The notes: generated by a model not told the origin, from the sequence alone. A stretch of DNA of 64,000 nt from Euglena gracilis (GCA_039621445.1 CP154954.1:12146716-12210715); one strand, 5' to 3'; shown: positions 1-28,577, numbered from the stretch's first letter. Made by a program: numbers and translations.

Positions 1-146
1 TTTATGAAAGTGAAAATTGAAATGCTGTTCAAATTTTAAACGTTTTCACATTTAGTCATGATAATCAATGAATTTATCCAAGCATGAGGACGTAGAACCA
101 ACCTGCTCGAACGCCTCAATGTTCGTCCTCCATGTTTGCCTTTCAG

Positions 147-3370
<3,224 letters not shown>

Positions 3371-4039
3371 CAGGAGCTCACCGTACACCCCGTACACAAA
3401 TATAATTTCCTGTGTGTCATGTGAAGGCAATGAAACAACAAAAGACACGATATGATATCAGCCATCACGATAAGGTGGGGGAGAACTCTTCACATCTGGT
3501 GTGGAGCTCCCACTCGGTATTCTACTGCAATCAGATGTTTTTTGGGACCCGGGGGGGGGGGAGGGGGTGAAAAAAACTGATCCCCCAAAATGGGTCCCCC
3601 CCCCACCCCCGAGCCCCACCCAACCCCTGTGGGTTCGCCTGCCGAAAATAAAGGAGAACCCTGCCTCTGGCAGGGTACCCACTCGGCCGACCTCCCCAGG
3701 TCACGAAACTTTAAATCTGCTGCAAAAAAAATTGTGAATCCACAAAAAAAAACTCTTCTGGTGAAAAATTTGTGCTCAACACAGGTGGAAACCACTTGAA
3801 CAAGAAATATGGAGAAAAGGCTGTGCGAAAAATTGAGTTTCAAATTGATGAGTTGTATTTTGGGTTTCCCAAGGCTTCCAAGGAATGTGTGACTTTGATA
3901 GGAGGATTTGATATATTGTCTGTCAAGTTTGCATACAATCCACAGGGTGATGCATCACCTCGCTCATCAGGATGGGGAGGGTGGAGGCCACCCTCACCCC
4001 CAGCAGTTTATCGACAGGCATCAGGGGTTTTCTCTAGTT

Positions 4040-4200
4040 TTCTTAAGCCTGGAGGGGACCCCACCCCTGTAGGGAGGAGGGGGTCCAGCCAGCCAGCTGC
4101 ACAAAGCCGGGCCGCAGAACCCCCCGGGGTCCGCCGAAAAAAAGTTGGGGCAGCTCAGCCCAGTCAGGACGAGCCGATAATTTTTGGTGCAAAGCACCGA
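4040..4200. repeat. Dispersed non-autonomous repeat, copy 1
   Basis: A block containing ggggtccagccagcc, a run of C and G, a short aaagttggg segment and then a GGTGC-AAA-GCACC hairpin (4186-4198) in an A/T-rich context. The same order of parts is found at 11580-11725. No coding capacity or terminal repeat is seen, so the class is unknown. Confidence 0.55.
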
Positions 4201-4212
4201 AAAAGCACCAAA

Positions 4213-4250
<38 letters not shown>
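4213..4250. repeat. (ATT)n microsatellite
   Basis: Twelve to thirteen perfect ATT units directly after the hairpin of the dispersed repeat at 4040-4200. Confidence 0.95.
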
Positions 4251-5440
4251 AACAGGTGGCTGAAAATAGGCCAAGATGGTGTGTTCGAGGGTGTTGGAGG
4301 GTTCTGTTTCCAAGTTCTGGCTAAAAATCCCAATACACGTGCAGTTTACCTTTCTTGGTCCAGCCAGCACTTTTTCCCCCCCAGCCGGCACCTTTTTCCA
4401 GCCGGCCGGCCGGACTGGACTGGAATTTTGCCAGGGTCTTTGAGAAAACGACAGGCAGGGTTCTTTTTAAGGAACTTAGCACGGTGCTATGGGCAGGCAG
4501 GGGGGTCGGGCACTTTCGACCCCCCCCCCCAGGGAGGTTGGGGTTTGGGGTGTGCCGTGTTGTAGTGCTCCCCACAGCACGAGGCACCCTCCCCCCCAGG
4601 GTTGGTAAAAGGAAGCCTGGTGACAGGCGTGCTGCAAGCCCTGTCACCAAAGAAAAGCCAATATCGGCATTTTTACAACATGTTTGACCGGGCAGCCACC
4701 ACAGGGCAGTCTGAGGGCCCTGGCAGCTGGCTGGCTTGGAGCAGCCTGCCCCCCAACCCGAGGGCCGGGCATGAGCGCAGCCACTCGATCGAGGTCCATG
4801 GCGTAACCAAGCGCTGTCGCTGGTTTTGGCACCGGGATTTCTCTGCCATTGCTCTCCCAACCATAGTGCGAGCAGGATATTGTGTGTACAGCTGACTCTG
4901 CAAAAACGTCGCAAGGCTTTTGTTTTTGGAGTTATCGATCAAGAAGCAGATGACCGGGATTTTCCTCCGCCCCCAGGGTTGGGGCATGAAGCAACTTTGG
5001 ACTCCCTTTCACTTTGTACTCCAGGGATACCTCGCTGTTCGAAAATGCATATTCCAGTGCAAGACCCTTCCTTACCAGGGAATTTCTTGGGCCAGGGGGG
5101 ACCCCCGACCGCGAGCAACTTGTGCCACACCTGCTTCCTCTCTTTCATTTTGTGTTTGTGGGCTGCCGACCAAGCCCTGTGTCCGGGTGCAGGAGGGGGC
5201 TTCCCCCCCCAACCCCTTGACCTTAGGTGCAGGAGTCCAGATCCCCCACCTGCCAAGGGATAGCCCAGGGGTTGGCTCGGACCGTCTCAAATTTTCTTTT
5301 CCTTTTCTCTTTTTGTGGTAAAAATTTGCCTCAAAAGTGCGAAATTGTGATTACTGGCAATTTTTTGTCCGGCTCTTCATGAAAGTCGGTCATGTTGGCC
5401 ATGCCCTGTGTTGTTTGGGGGTCTCCCTCCTTCACCATAG

Positions 5441-6071
5441 AGGACACCCCCAAACTGACCTTATGTCGAAACCCACGCGTCCCCCCTCCCCAGAGTCCTC
5501 CAAGGTTTCACCGGCACAGCAATCGACGGTTGCTTGCTGTCGAAGTGATACGAGAAGGATTGGGCCACCCTCTGCTTACCTTACCCCCTAAAGGTGCCGT
5601 ACACCATCACTGGCCAGCCGAAGTTGCAGACCCACTCCAGCATGCAGACCACTCTCAAGGCGCATTTGGCAGAAAAGTCGTGGCAGAAACGTCGTCATTT
5701 CAAGGGTTGCTGACCCCCTGCCCAACAGCAGGAGGGTCAGTTGCAGTGTTTTCTGTCTTTGGTGGATGTTCAGCTGCATCCTGGATAATCATTTGTGAAC
5801 CTCAAATAATAAGAAGGGTGTGTGTGCCAAATTTCTAAGCTTCAGGCTTTTTTGATGCTGCTCGTCAATGGAAGACATTAATGATCTCCAAGCCATAGAG
5901 AAATTTATTAAAAATTGCGACGGCAAAAACATCAGTACTTCATTTGTCATTTCACTTCATTTGTCCATCTATCCAGGGGGGAGGAGATTTTTTTTCCGGA
6001 CCCAAGACGACGATCCTGCTGAACCTCAACCTTCCCCCGGTCTTAAACTCCTGGCTCTATGCGTCCATTGA
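5441..6071 (+). CDS. Small multi-exon gene, 3' three exons (candidate)
   Basis: Three segments join in phase: 5441-5504, 5594-5705 and 6007-6071, with GTTTCA and GTTGCT donors and AG acceptors. The last acceptor follows a T-rich tract, and the reading ends at TGA 6069-6071. An AATAAA signal lies at 6135, 64 bases beyond the stop. The encoded stretch is basic and Pro/Ser/Thr-rich (GHPQTDLMSKPTRPP, KSWQKRRHFK) and matches no family I recognise. The upstream exons were not located. The case rests on splice phase, composition and the poly(A) signal, so it is only moderately supported. Confidence 0.42.
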
Positions 6072-7308
6072 CCACCAAAAAGGAGGAAATATCTCACAAA
6101 AACACAGGGATTCTTGAAGAGGACTCTCGTCGTAATAAAGTAAATTGAGTGACAGTCAGAGACACATTTCACAATGGATTTGTGCTCCTTATCCACCCTT
6201 GAGGTCCTGGATCGCTTTACCTTCCGGTTTATGCCACATCCCCAACCCACCTTCCCACAACCCAATACCCGTCTGATCAACCAAAGCCTATGTAGAGACT
6301 CCTCTTTGTCGCTGTGTATCTTCTATGTTGTACAGTCCCTTTGACCTACCAGGCAGTGAGCACAAAAGGCTGTCTTTGAGTGCCATCACCGAGCAAGAGT
6401 TGGAGAGGAGTGTCCCCCCCAAAAAAACAACAAAAATGTCCCATTTTATTTTGGAGATCTGGAAGAAAACCCTGTGGATTTGAGCATTTTCATCGCCATC
6501 ATTTTATCCATTGGTCGGTTTTTTACATATGTATTTTCAATTTGAGGTTACGTGGTAATTTTATTTTTTTGTTCTAATAAATCCTGAGCTTGTTTGCAAA
6601 TACACAAGGTGTCCGTATTTGCTCTGCTGTTTCATATTTACCCAAATCGTCCTTCTGGGTAAACGTGTTCCTTGTCTGTGTCACAGACCAGACTCCATTG
6701 AAGCATGAATCTTCGTTGCCTCTTCTGTCAACTTAGCATGAAACCGATACACACGTCGGCACAAGAAAAAAACAGGGGATATGATGAAGGAGCAACAACT
6801 GGATCGAATTCTGTAGCTTTTCTGAAGTGGCTCTTGCTGAGCCCACTGCCTCGTTTGCCGCCCTCTCTTGAGGAAGGAGGGGGACGTCGGCATCGGGTGA
6901 GCAATGCTCAGTGCGTTTGTGCGCTCAAATGGCCATTTGCCTTCATGTTCGTGACACAAGAGGGGTCTAGTCCAGGTTTGGCTTTGTTGATTTCGCCTGT
7001 GCCTTGGCATGGTTGAGCAATTGGTTGGCTTTTGGATGGGGTTGGTATTAAGGATTCAGTTGTTGGACTGTGGAAGCACCTCGGGAAGACTTCCCATCCT
7101 GATGCTGTTTGCACACCAGAGTTTGTATGAGAGCCCTCGGTGGGTCAAACTCAAAAGCCCAATGATCCAGGAAATCATCAAGTTACCCCCACCCTGTGTG
7201 TTTAACTTCCCCAAACAAACCCCAGTACCAAACCTGTTCCCGCATCCATTTCTTGTTCATATTTTTGCGCCTTACCGTTTCCCTCTGTCCATACTCCAAT
7301 TTTATCAG
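6072..7308. other. Spacer, no supported gene
   Basis: Contains AATAAA at 6135 and a TAATAAAT near 6576 followed by a GT-rich stretch, both plausible 3'-end signals. Reading frames on both strands near 6690-7010 lack motifs and acceptable splice context. Confidence 0.4.
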
Positions 7309-7511
7309 AAATTTTACCCTCTTTCGGGTCGAGTTACGAGCGCTGGTCTCTCCTCGTTGTGGAGGTCCAGAGCACTCCCCTCGACAGCCGTTCAGATGCA
7401 TCGCCTGCGCTCAACTCCTTTCTGAAAACGTGTCGCTTTCGGACAGTGGGTTCTGCAGCAGGATCTTTTTTCAGAAGTATTATGAAATTAATTAAGTCTG
7501 TTTTGTCTTAA
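7309..7511 (+). CDS. Possible terminal exon of an unidentified gene
   Basis: A strong pyrimidine tract (ccgtttccctctgtcc) and CAG acceptor precede an open stretch of 66 codons ending in TAA at 7509-7511. The reading contains SYERWSLLVVEVQSTPLD and a basic, serine-rich tail, with protein-like composition. No upstream exon with a matching phase was identified, and no family was recognised. Confidence 0.35.
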
Positions 7512-9207
7512 ATCTTAAAATTTTAAATTAATTTAATCTTTTTATATGGAAGCCATGAAGCTGTAGTTCAAGAGCAAGAACATTCTTTATCACGTCGGTT
7601 TCCAAGTGTCTGCGGCCAAAACGTTGGAACTGTATGGATCCTCGTTTTTGTCGAGTTTGGGATGGGGAAGCGCAGACAGAAACTCACCCCGACCCACCCC
7701 AACAGTCTCTTGGTGATAAATCCAAACACCCCCCCCCCTGAGTCACTGGCACATTTCAAACGTTTTTTTGCAAGGGAATGTTGGCTGTAGCTCATGTGGA
7801 GACTTCTTCACCTTTGTCAGGCGCTGGGGGAGGCGGTTCACCCCGTTTCTTTTGAATTTTTATTTCGTTGTTTCAAAACGAATGCCCGCCTCCCCTCTGT
7901 GGTGCAAAAACCTGCCTGGAATTATACCCCCCAGGGGGGGATTATACCCTTCAGGGGGGGGGGGCTGGAAGTCTAAGCCTAACCCTATTCTTAAAAATAA
8001 GGACACATTCTCCACAAATCCGGTAAAATTTGCCCAAGGTCGCCGTTTGACCTAGGTGGAACACACCAAGAGGAAAATGTCAAAGTGAGACCCGGGTGGA
8101 GCTGTCGGGACTCCCCCTCCTTGAGGAACTATAGCGACTTTCTAGGGCGAGGGGCGAAAGTTCCTCCACGTACACACACATACACATACATATCAAGTCC
8201 TGTCATACCCTCTTCAGGGTGTTCCGAGATACCCACATCTGCTTTTTTGGGTCGCACCCCCGGCCCTATGTGAGGGGCTGTGGGGGTCTGTGCTCCCCGC
8301 CCATATGGGCGTTCAGTGGCCGCTCTGGGTTGCCTGCATGCTGTTGGCGCTGGGGGTGCCGAGCAGCAGCGAGGAGGGCACGTGTGACGTCCCGCCGGGC
8401 TTGCACACCCAGTGGGGACGTTGTGCAGCCGGATGAGGTTTCTTTTTAACTCACAAGACCCCCCCTTCCGGGGAGGGGTTGATTGGGTGGGTGCGTCCGG
8501 TGCCAGACCCCCTGGGGGTCCGGGGCCAGAGTAAACCCCCCCCCAAATAACGGGGCAGTGCCCTTTGAGTGGGCAGTGCCCGAATAACGGGGCGGGGGGA
8601 AGGCCGAAAAAGGTGGTTCCAATAACGGGGCACCCTCATTTTTTTTGGTCCAAGGGGTTCGTGAGGACGAAAATATTCCACAATTCTTGACTGCCGCGAG
8701 TACATACATGTACACATGTATACAAACATGCATGCATATCTGTGTGTGTATGGCAGGGATTTACCAGTTATCCCCCCAGGGGGGTCTATTAGTAGTGAAA
8801 ATCGGGGCGGGATCCAACGTTTGATGATGGCAGGTAGTGCCCGAATAACGGGGCAGGGGGGAAGGTCAAAAAGATGGTGCCAATAACGGGGCACCCCGCC
8901 CCGTTATTTGGGGGGGGTTATGGTTTCGGTGCGAAGCACCAAAAGTTGTAGAAAATGTCTTTAGGTGCGAGTTGGGCACGTCCCCCCCCCCAGGTCTTTA
9001 AAAAAGGCCTGAGCTGAAAATGAGTGTCCGAGGAAAGGTCCCCCGAGTGATTTCATCTTCATGTGAAATCCAAAGGCTGGTTAAAACAATGCACACAAAA
9101 TTCTCCGGTCGAACTGGTGTTTTGAATATGATTTCTCAGAAAAGAAAACAGTTTCCGGAGAAAATGTGTTGCCCTCATTATGGTTTGATAAATCTTCCAT
9201 TTTGGGA
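7512..9207. other. Spacer with dispersed repeats
   Basis: No convincing exon. Poly-C and poly-G runs near 7730, 7930-7960 and 8530, and the AATAACGGGGC repeat cluster at 8546-8940, fill most of it. Confidence 0.4.
8546..8940. repeat. AATAACGGGGC repeat cluster with inverted copy
   Basis: The 11-mer AATAACGGGGC starts near 8546, 8583, 8621, 8843 and 8882, with an inverted copy at 8899-8909 that could pair with its neighbour. The cluster ends with the GGTGC-GAA-GCACC hairpin at 8928-8940. Spacing is irregular, so it is not a simple tandem array. Confidence 0.75.
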
Positions 9208-9303
9208 ATGCCTTTCCATCTTGTGGGAGCCCTCACCGACCGTCACCTCTTCCACGCCGATGAAGCCGTTCTTAGGCTGGCAGCTCACATGCACCTGGCC
9301 CAA
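9208..9303 (+). CDS. Candidate exon upstream of the GT61 gene
   Basis: An ATG at 9208 opens a protein-like stretch (MPFHLVGALTDRHLFH, then ADEAVLRLAAHMHLAQ) followed by a GTTTCAG donor-like site. The phase does not match the next exon at 9577, so either another exon intervenes or this belongs to another transcript. Confidence 0.3.
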
Positions 9304-9576
9304 GTTTCAGCAGACCCCTCAAAACGCTATGATTTTTTGTGGCACGTTCCTGTATCTGTGAAATTGCCCACAATTCAGAAATAAAAGAACACATATAGCG
9401 ACACGCAGCGGACACATAGCGACACATAGGGTCCACGCTCAGCAATGAACTTGCAGGCTGTCATGCACTTCATCCCACAGTTTGGGTCACCGCGGAGAGA
9501 CCTCCCAAAGGGGTCGCGCTCGGAGGCTGGGATTTGAGGTTGGGTGGGAAAACGGGGAACAAGTGCACGCGGACAG

Positions 9577-23058
<13,482 letters not shown>

Positions 23059-24500
23059 CTTTATGTGCAAAGAACACCCCCCTAAAGACCATACCCTTTT
23101 TTGAAGGTTATGTCTTGCGGCTGCCAACTTTCCCTGGCATTTTCAGCCTAGGAACCCAGAACTGCACATAAAACTGTCTACAAGAAGGCAGTTGTCGCCA
23201 ACCAGGCATTGTTTTAAGGCGAAATTCGCAAAAAAATCCAAGGTTATTCATGGTTTTTTTTAGTTTTTTTTTTTGGTGGAAAAGTTTATTGAGGCATTTT
23301 GAAAATTTGAAGATTTTTTAAGTGTCCATTTTCCATTGGCGGTCAAAGAGCCATCTGGACATCGAACCAACGTCGATCCAAGTTGAAAACCAAACCCATT
23401 TTTTTGGTGGATAGACAATGCCAGAAATCATTTTCCCCGAGTTTTTTGCCAAGATTTTTTGCGACTTCAATTCGAGGGCCAGGACCAATTAATTATTTAG
23501 GTTTTTTAAGGTTTTATAAAGGCTTTTTTTAAGGCTTTTTGTTTTTTTAAGTTGTTTTTTTTCCAGGATTTTTAAGGTGCTTTAAAAAAAATTCTGCCAG
23601 CGGCAGGAAGGGAGGGGTTTTTGAGCCAAATAAGGTCTTTGAAGCTTGCAATATTTGATGCTGAAAGCAGGAACGATGCCTTGCCATATTTGATTCAACT
23701 GTCTTCCGGTCTGACCAAATCTTGTGCACTTTCTCAATTTGCTGGCGTTTCCAAATTCTCAAAAAATAACAAATTCCGTCTCTTTTATGTGGGGACGTGT
23801 TCAATGTGTGATTTATCAGGGTTTGAAGATGATTGCACGGCGATGGAAGTCAATAATGGACAAATGTTTGCAGGGGCTGGAGGAGGGGGGGTTTCTGTCG
23901 TACTGTTCTGTTTCTGTCGGACTGGTGCAGCCTCATTTGCAACCACACTGCAATGCGGCAGTGCCTTGTACAATTGCGCTGGATGACAAACAACGGCACG
24001 CAATGATTTCTCGCACGTGAGCTTTTCAGCTCTTCTTTCTCATTATTCTGCACCACGGCTACGCAGCAAACACCAAGTGAAGTCATGCCTTGTTTGCGGG
24101 CTTTTTAGGAGGCGAATGCTTTTAGGAAGGCAAGGCTTTGCTCCTGTCGCGCCTGCTTTTCCAGAGGTTGGTTCTAATCGCGATGGCTATCGCCCCGTTT
24201 TAACGAGTTTGAAGGCCTCCGTCGCCTGGTATTTCGGACGGCTCGGAAGCGCATCCGAGTTTCACAAAGCCGAGTGGCGGAAGGCCTCATTCAATGCGCA
24301 CCCCTCCGGGGGCCAGTAGATCTGCAGTTCCAAATGGTGCTGCACCCCCGCCGGTGAAGCGAGCGTCTGCAGTGCTGCAACCCCCCAAATATAGCAACGC
24401 GAAATGCGCAGAAGTTGGCGCAGCCCACTTCACGCGCGTTTTTCAGCACACAGAAAGAGGACAGTGGGCGATTACCCACTTGAAAAGATCACAGAATTTG
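23059..24500. other. Spacer left of the transposon nest
   Basis: A/T-rich with several T runs; no motif-bearing frame. A frame at 24140-24319 and another at 24294-24480 look protein-like but match nothing I know. They may be a remnant of the sequence into which DIRS element B inserted. Confidence 0.35.
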
Positions 24501-24503
24501 TCT

Positions 24504-25018
24504 CGTACTCCCTCGAGGAAAGCCGACCAGGGAGGAAGGGACACCGAGGGCCAAGCACAAAGACATTGTGAGGCCATGCCTTGCTCGCCGGCGGCCTGCT
24601 GTGATTTTTTGGTGCGCTGGGTTAGGAGGTCCCGCCAGAGTTGGCTGCATCGTCCCCGACGTGGCGACCATGGCGCTGTTTCTCTGCCCCATCTTCTGAC
24701 CGAGGGCGTTTGAAGACAAATTTTCTTATATGGGTGGGGGGGGATCGGGCTCACAATGTCTTTGTGCTTCGCCCTCGGTGTCACTTCCTCCCTGTCGGCT
24801 TGCCTCGAGGGAGTACGAGACACCTCGGGCTCCGCACTTTGCCATTGAGAGGCCAGATTGTGCACTGAAAAAAGGGGGGCCAGGACATTCTCCAAAGCAC
24901 CTTGGGCACCAAGTCTTTGATAATGGGCTGCGAAAGCCTCCACCCCCTTCGACTGACCAATTTCACAAACTTCTTGGGCAAAAAGGCCCAAGTTTTTGAG
25001 CAAACCAACTCCAGCCCC
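24504..25018 (-). mobile_element. DIRS element B, 3' end (other part at 47214-51363)
   Basis: The outer limit is set by tttg-TCT-cgtactccctcgag at 24501. The inner limit is the TCT at 25019-25021, where element A inserted. The piece carries the end of the tyrosine-recombinase gene, an internal complementary region and the 3' terminal repeat. The recombinase reads RGAGVGLLKN, EVCEIGQSKGVEAF and AAHYQRLGAQ, with the nucleophile Tyr at 24920-24922. The Trp expected in the QWK position is Ser here. Without its upstream half the gene is dead. Confidence 0.85.
24735..24855. repeat. Internal complementary region of DIRS element B
   Basis: On the + strand it reads gcctcgagggagtacg, AGA (24818-24820), cacctcgggctccgcac. 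These are the two termini of the element fused at a shared AGA, as expected of a DIRS circle-junction template. It is inverted relative to 24504-24600. Confidence 0.85.
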
Positions 25019-25021
25019 TCT

Positions 25022-25170
25022 CGGACTCCGGTGAAGAATGATACAGGAGGAAGGGACAGCGAAGGCGGAGCACAAGACAACAGTGAGGTCTTGCTCTTCT
25101 TTCCGGCTGTTGTTTGTGTTTTTGGTGTTGGTTGTGGTGTTTCTTACTGCGATGAGATGTCGGAGTAGGC
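25022..25170. repeat. DIRS A 3' inverted terminal repeat
   Basis: Reads cggactccggtgaagaatg and continues through tcttctttccggctgttgttt; the second part is the inverse of the 5' repeat at 47095-47210. It also pairs with the internal complementary region at 25309-25377. Confidence 0.85.
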
Positions 25171-25308
25171 TGACTCGGAGACGGTGTCGGACTTCTCGGT
25201 GGCTCGCGGTGGCGGGTTGCTGGCCTGTCTGTGGGTGAACTGAAATTTCTTGGGGGGGGGGGGCCTTAGCGACTTTTTTGTTCTTTTCCGGGTCGGGGGG
25301 GGGGGGGG

Positions 25309-25409
25309 GGCTCACTGTTGTCTTGTGCTCCGCCTCCGCTGTCCCTTCCTCCTGGATCATTCTTCACCGGAGTCCGAGACAGCTCCGGCTCCGCACAAGA
25401 CCCCAGTGA
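25309..25409. repeat. Internal complementary region of DIRS A
   Basis: Reads ttcttcaccggagtccg, AGA (25377-25379), cagctccggctccgc. The left half is the exact complement of the element's 3' end and the right half of its 5' end. The junction is the same AGA/TCT triplet found at the insertion site. Confidence 0.88.
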
Positions 25410-26400
25410 GGCTTTGTGCACCTTTTTTTTGGACAGCAACCCCCGCCTGTTTACCCGCTTCCAACCGCAAATAATGGGAAGAAAAGGCCTGCACATTTTT
25501 CCATTTTCCAATCTGGCACACCTCCTCAGAGGACAAACCTGCCAGTTTATACATGTACACTCCTGCCCCCCTGGTGGAGTGGGGGGCCCACTGGGGGGGT
25601 ACCCCATGTTTATCCAACAATCGTATCGTCAAACTCTTAATGGTTTTGGCAGACAGAGGGGTAAAAGGGGGTTTTAGACTTAACAACAGAGGTCCCCCTG
25701 GGGGGGCACAGTGTGATGTCAAACTGACATATTTTTTCATGTTGAACCAGGGGCAAATATTGGGACATGAAGGAATCTGGGGAATTTCCTCCCACTGAGT
25801 CTGTCTCCAACCTTTTCTTTGGACAAGAACAAAAACCTTGCCATCAACCTGGGACACTGTCCTGAAGGTTCTGCTCAAGTCCACTGAACGATGCAAACAG
25901 ATGAGTCTGAAACTTAAAATGACCTGGTCTCTCAGATCACTGAGGAACTCTGGGGGAGGTGCTGCTGCCAATTTCTGAAAGTAATGACTCAGGATTCCAA
26001 AATGAAGAATACCTGGGGGTCGATGTGTTCCATTTTCTTTTGTAGGGGGCCAACAGGGGTAAAAACCTTAACATGTGAAACCCAGGAAGCTGTACCACAG
26101 CACTATAGGCATTCCTGGCTTGAGCCACACTGAAGGTGAAAATTTTTAATGATTCCAGAAGCGACTAATTCTGGGCTCATGGTGTCGAGGTCCATCTGGG
26201 ACATGGTCAAAACTCCCCACAGGAGTCTGAACGCAGAATCATATCTTGCCAAGGACAGATTTTGACTTAAGAAATTGTCAACCACTGAGGGGGGGATCTG
26301 TTGCTTCTGTAACAACTGCCTGACAATAAAATGCAGGCTAGATGCCATCTTGACTTTCTCATGGGCTGCCCGTGACAATTCTCGAACATGTGGTGGCAAG
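25357..26400 (-). pseudogene. Tyrosine recombinase of DIRS A
   Basis: The C-terminal frame (25971-25357) shows the catalytic set of the family: HSTRGAG (HSTR codons 25570-25581), EVCQIGKWKNVQAF and SSHYLRL with the Tyr codon at 25471-25473. The upstream half (26400-25972) is in another frame and has at least one break near 26100. The enzyme would join the circular DNA copy to its target, replacing the integrase of LTR elements. The catalytic residues are intact, but the reading frame is not continuous with the RT/RNase H part. Confidence 0.8.
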
Positions 26401-27923
26401 ACAGAATTCTCAGGGCTGGTGTGTGTGGAATGTGAAGTTTTATTAAAAGGGGCCACCACACAGCTGAAACCCACAGGGGGCAAATCAGAAGGCATTTTAG
26501 ACGTCTGTATTTCTTTAATCTCAGGAGCCACTGGCTCAGGACAGACCAGGGAGGGTTTGCATAAACCTCTGAGAACATGTCCAGAGGGCAGTTCAAACTG
26601 TCTGTGGCCACTGCCTGAAAAATGGGGCCATCGACTCACAAACTGAGAAAGTTTGTGATTCCCTGGTGATGCAAACATGTCCACAGTTGTGTTTATGAAT
26701 TGCTGGAAAATGTGCTGACTTTTTTGAAAATGAAAGGGTTTAAACTGTAATCCCCTGGGTCGAAGTGCCGTCTTCTGATGGCATCGCTTTTCATGCTTTG
26801 GGAGGGGGCCCAGTGAACTTGGAGGGTGATGCACATTTCCATACACCACTTGAGAAAGGGTCTGATGAGTTTGTTCAGGTGGGGTAGCCCCCCCCCCCCC
26901 TTTGAGAAGATAGTAGTAGGAAACTTTGTTGTCCACTGTTACGGACACTGTGTCCTTTTTCCTGGCCGAAGACCTTACAGTGGAGATGGCTGCGATCAAT
27001 TCTTTTACATTGATATGTAAATGAGAGTCTTTTCGCCAAAATTCTTGTTACTGGGTGCCAGCTTGTAGGTCCAGGCCTCCCCAACCAAATGTTGAACTGT
27101 CTGACTCCAGGTGTCTGGTGACTGGGCTTGGGAAGGGTCTCCCCCCCCAGGTCTGCAGAATTTCCCTGACATCTTGCAGTTGAGATTTGCCCTCCTCTGG
27201 GATTGGAACCTGATGATCCCAGCCAAATTTTTCTTGTAGGTTGACAAAACCTACCAAAGTGTCTGTGAATGCCCTGAGGAAGGGCAGCCCCACCAAGAAG
27301 CTTCTTATGCATCCCTAAATTGAGGCCATTTTCCTGCAACTGAGGGACTGGTGTGTGACTAAATTCCCCAGTTCCCTCCGAACCATTTTCAGTTTTTCTG
27401 TCCCCAACTGTAATTTTCCCTGTGCCAGATTGAGGTGGAATCCCAGATGTGGGATATTTTGGGTGGATTAAAGGATTGATTTTTCGCTGTTAATTTTGAA
27501 ACCCCCCTGCAGTAAATCTGCTAGCATGATGGCCAGGTGGTTGCTGACTTGCTTCTGACTGTCTCCTATCAGGGGGATGTCGTCCAGGTACACAAAGCAT
27601 AAAAGGCCTTTGGCCCTCCAACGTTTTTCCAGGCATTTCATTAGACTCATGAATTTTTCTGGCAGAACATTTAAACCAAAACAAGCTGCCTGGAATTCAC
27701 AGCATGTGTCTTCCAGAGTCATCCTCATGTAGGGTCTTAGGGTTGGGTTCAACATTAAATGAAAGTAGGCGTCCTTTAAGTCTACTTTCGCACCCCATTG
27801 TCCATTTTTCAGGTGCCTGAAGATGACCTGGATGTTGTCCAGTTTGAAGGGGTGTGGGGAAAAATGCTGGTTCAGCTGGCGACAGTCGCTGATTAAACGA
27901 TGTTTTTCTCCCTGAGGCTCTTT
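26401..27923 (-). pseudogene. RT (C-terminal part) and RNase H of DIRS A
   Basis: From 27923 leftward the translation starts KEPQGEKHRLISDCRQLN, then VDLKDAYF and the polymerase box YLDD (in CFVYLDDIPLIGD) near 27570. Downstream follow FLRAFTDTL, SDSSTFGWGG (RNase H) and INVKELIAAISTVRSS, then DMFASPGNHKLSQF, the DIRS-type distal RNase H block. At least one stop and one frame change separate the RT and RNase H parts. The missing RT N-terminus lies across the Ty3-like insertion at 45578-46096. Confidence 0.85.
27919..27923. repeat. Target site duplication, left copy (TCTTT)
   Basis: Identical to 45573-45577. The duplicated bases belong to the RT gene of DIRS A (AAAGA on the coding strand). 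Confidence 0.8.
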
Positions 27924-28356
27924 TGTGTACCAGGCAGCCATTCTGCCATGGCACTGTGTACCAGATACAATGGGTTACGGCCTACAATCTGGCTACGGCC
28001 GGGCTGTACACAGTGGCATGGTTAAACCATAAGACAAAGATAGAATCTCAGAGCTAGCGAAAGCTTAGCGAAAGTAACTGGTTCCTAATTCAAGGTTACA
28101 GGGTTTTTGTGCTTTGCAATTCTGTTTTAGAATTCTGAGGGCGAAGTCCCATTTGAATAGAAGTTTATTTTCTTTCTTTTACAAAGCTCGAAAGAGCAAA
28201 AGTCACTTTCATATAAGGGACTGCGGTCCCAACAATTCTATTTGCCTTTGTGCTTTGCTATCAAAGGGGAAAAGGGAAACAAATTTTATTGTTACTCCCC
28301 CCACGGGCTTTTCGGGAGGAAAGCATAAGTAGAAAAGCCGGGGTGGGACGTACACT
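27924..28356 (+). repeat. 5' LTR
   Basis: Starts TGTGTACC and ends GTACACT, so it has 6-bp inverted ends (GTGTAC/GTACAC). A TATAAG at about 28214 is a possible promoter box. GGC-TACG-GCC and GGGAC-TGCG-GTCCC hairpins and TACAA words lie inside. No AATAAA is present. Confidence 0.93.
28210..28222 (+). promoter_or_regulatory. Possible TATA box of the LTR
   Basis: Sequence catataaggga in the middle of the LTR, upstream of the GGGAC-TGCG-GTCCC hairpin. The second LTR has the same sequence. Assigned from position and sequence only. Confidence 0.4.
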
Positions 28357-28366
28357 TGGTAGCAGA
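28357..28366 (+). promoter_or_regulatory. Primer binding site, initiator-Met tRNA type
   Basis: TGGTAGCAGA directly follows the LTR. It equals the complement of the 3' end of eukaryotic initiator methionine tRNA (…TCTGCTACCA). The same site is found in the relative at 57086-57095. Confidence 0.85.
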
Positions 28367-28577
28367 ATAGGTTTAACGGTCGATCGACTAAAGAAACACC
28401 CAGAAAGAGGCGCCTAAGCACGGGCGAGGTGTTTCAGGGGCACAAGTGGCTACGGCTGCATCACAAAGCCTCTGAGCCCCCACCTTTGCTTATATTTTGG
28501 TGTGTTTTAACACAAATTTTTACAATTTTTACAATTTTTACGATTTTCACAAAAATTTTCCCAACTTTTCATCAAAA

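Larger units (their letters stand above)
3371..5440. other. Spacer between the first two host genes
   Basis: Holds the AATAAA at 3647, poly-C/poly-G runs, a dispersed repeat (4040-4200), the (ATT)n tract and GGCTGG words. Several open frames exist but none shows a motif or a splice-consistent exon. An exon around 4690-4900 cannot be excluded. Confidence 0.4.

Noticed and set aside
4602-4987. Protein-coding exon on either strand
   Set aside because: Frames are open on both strands but have no splice phase, motif or neighbour support.
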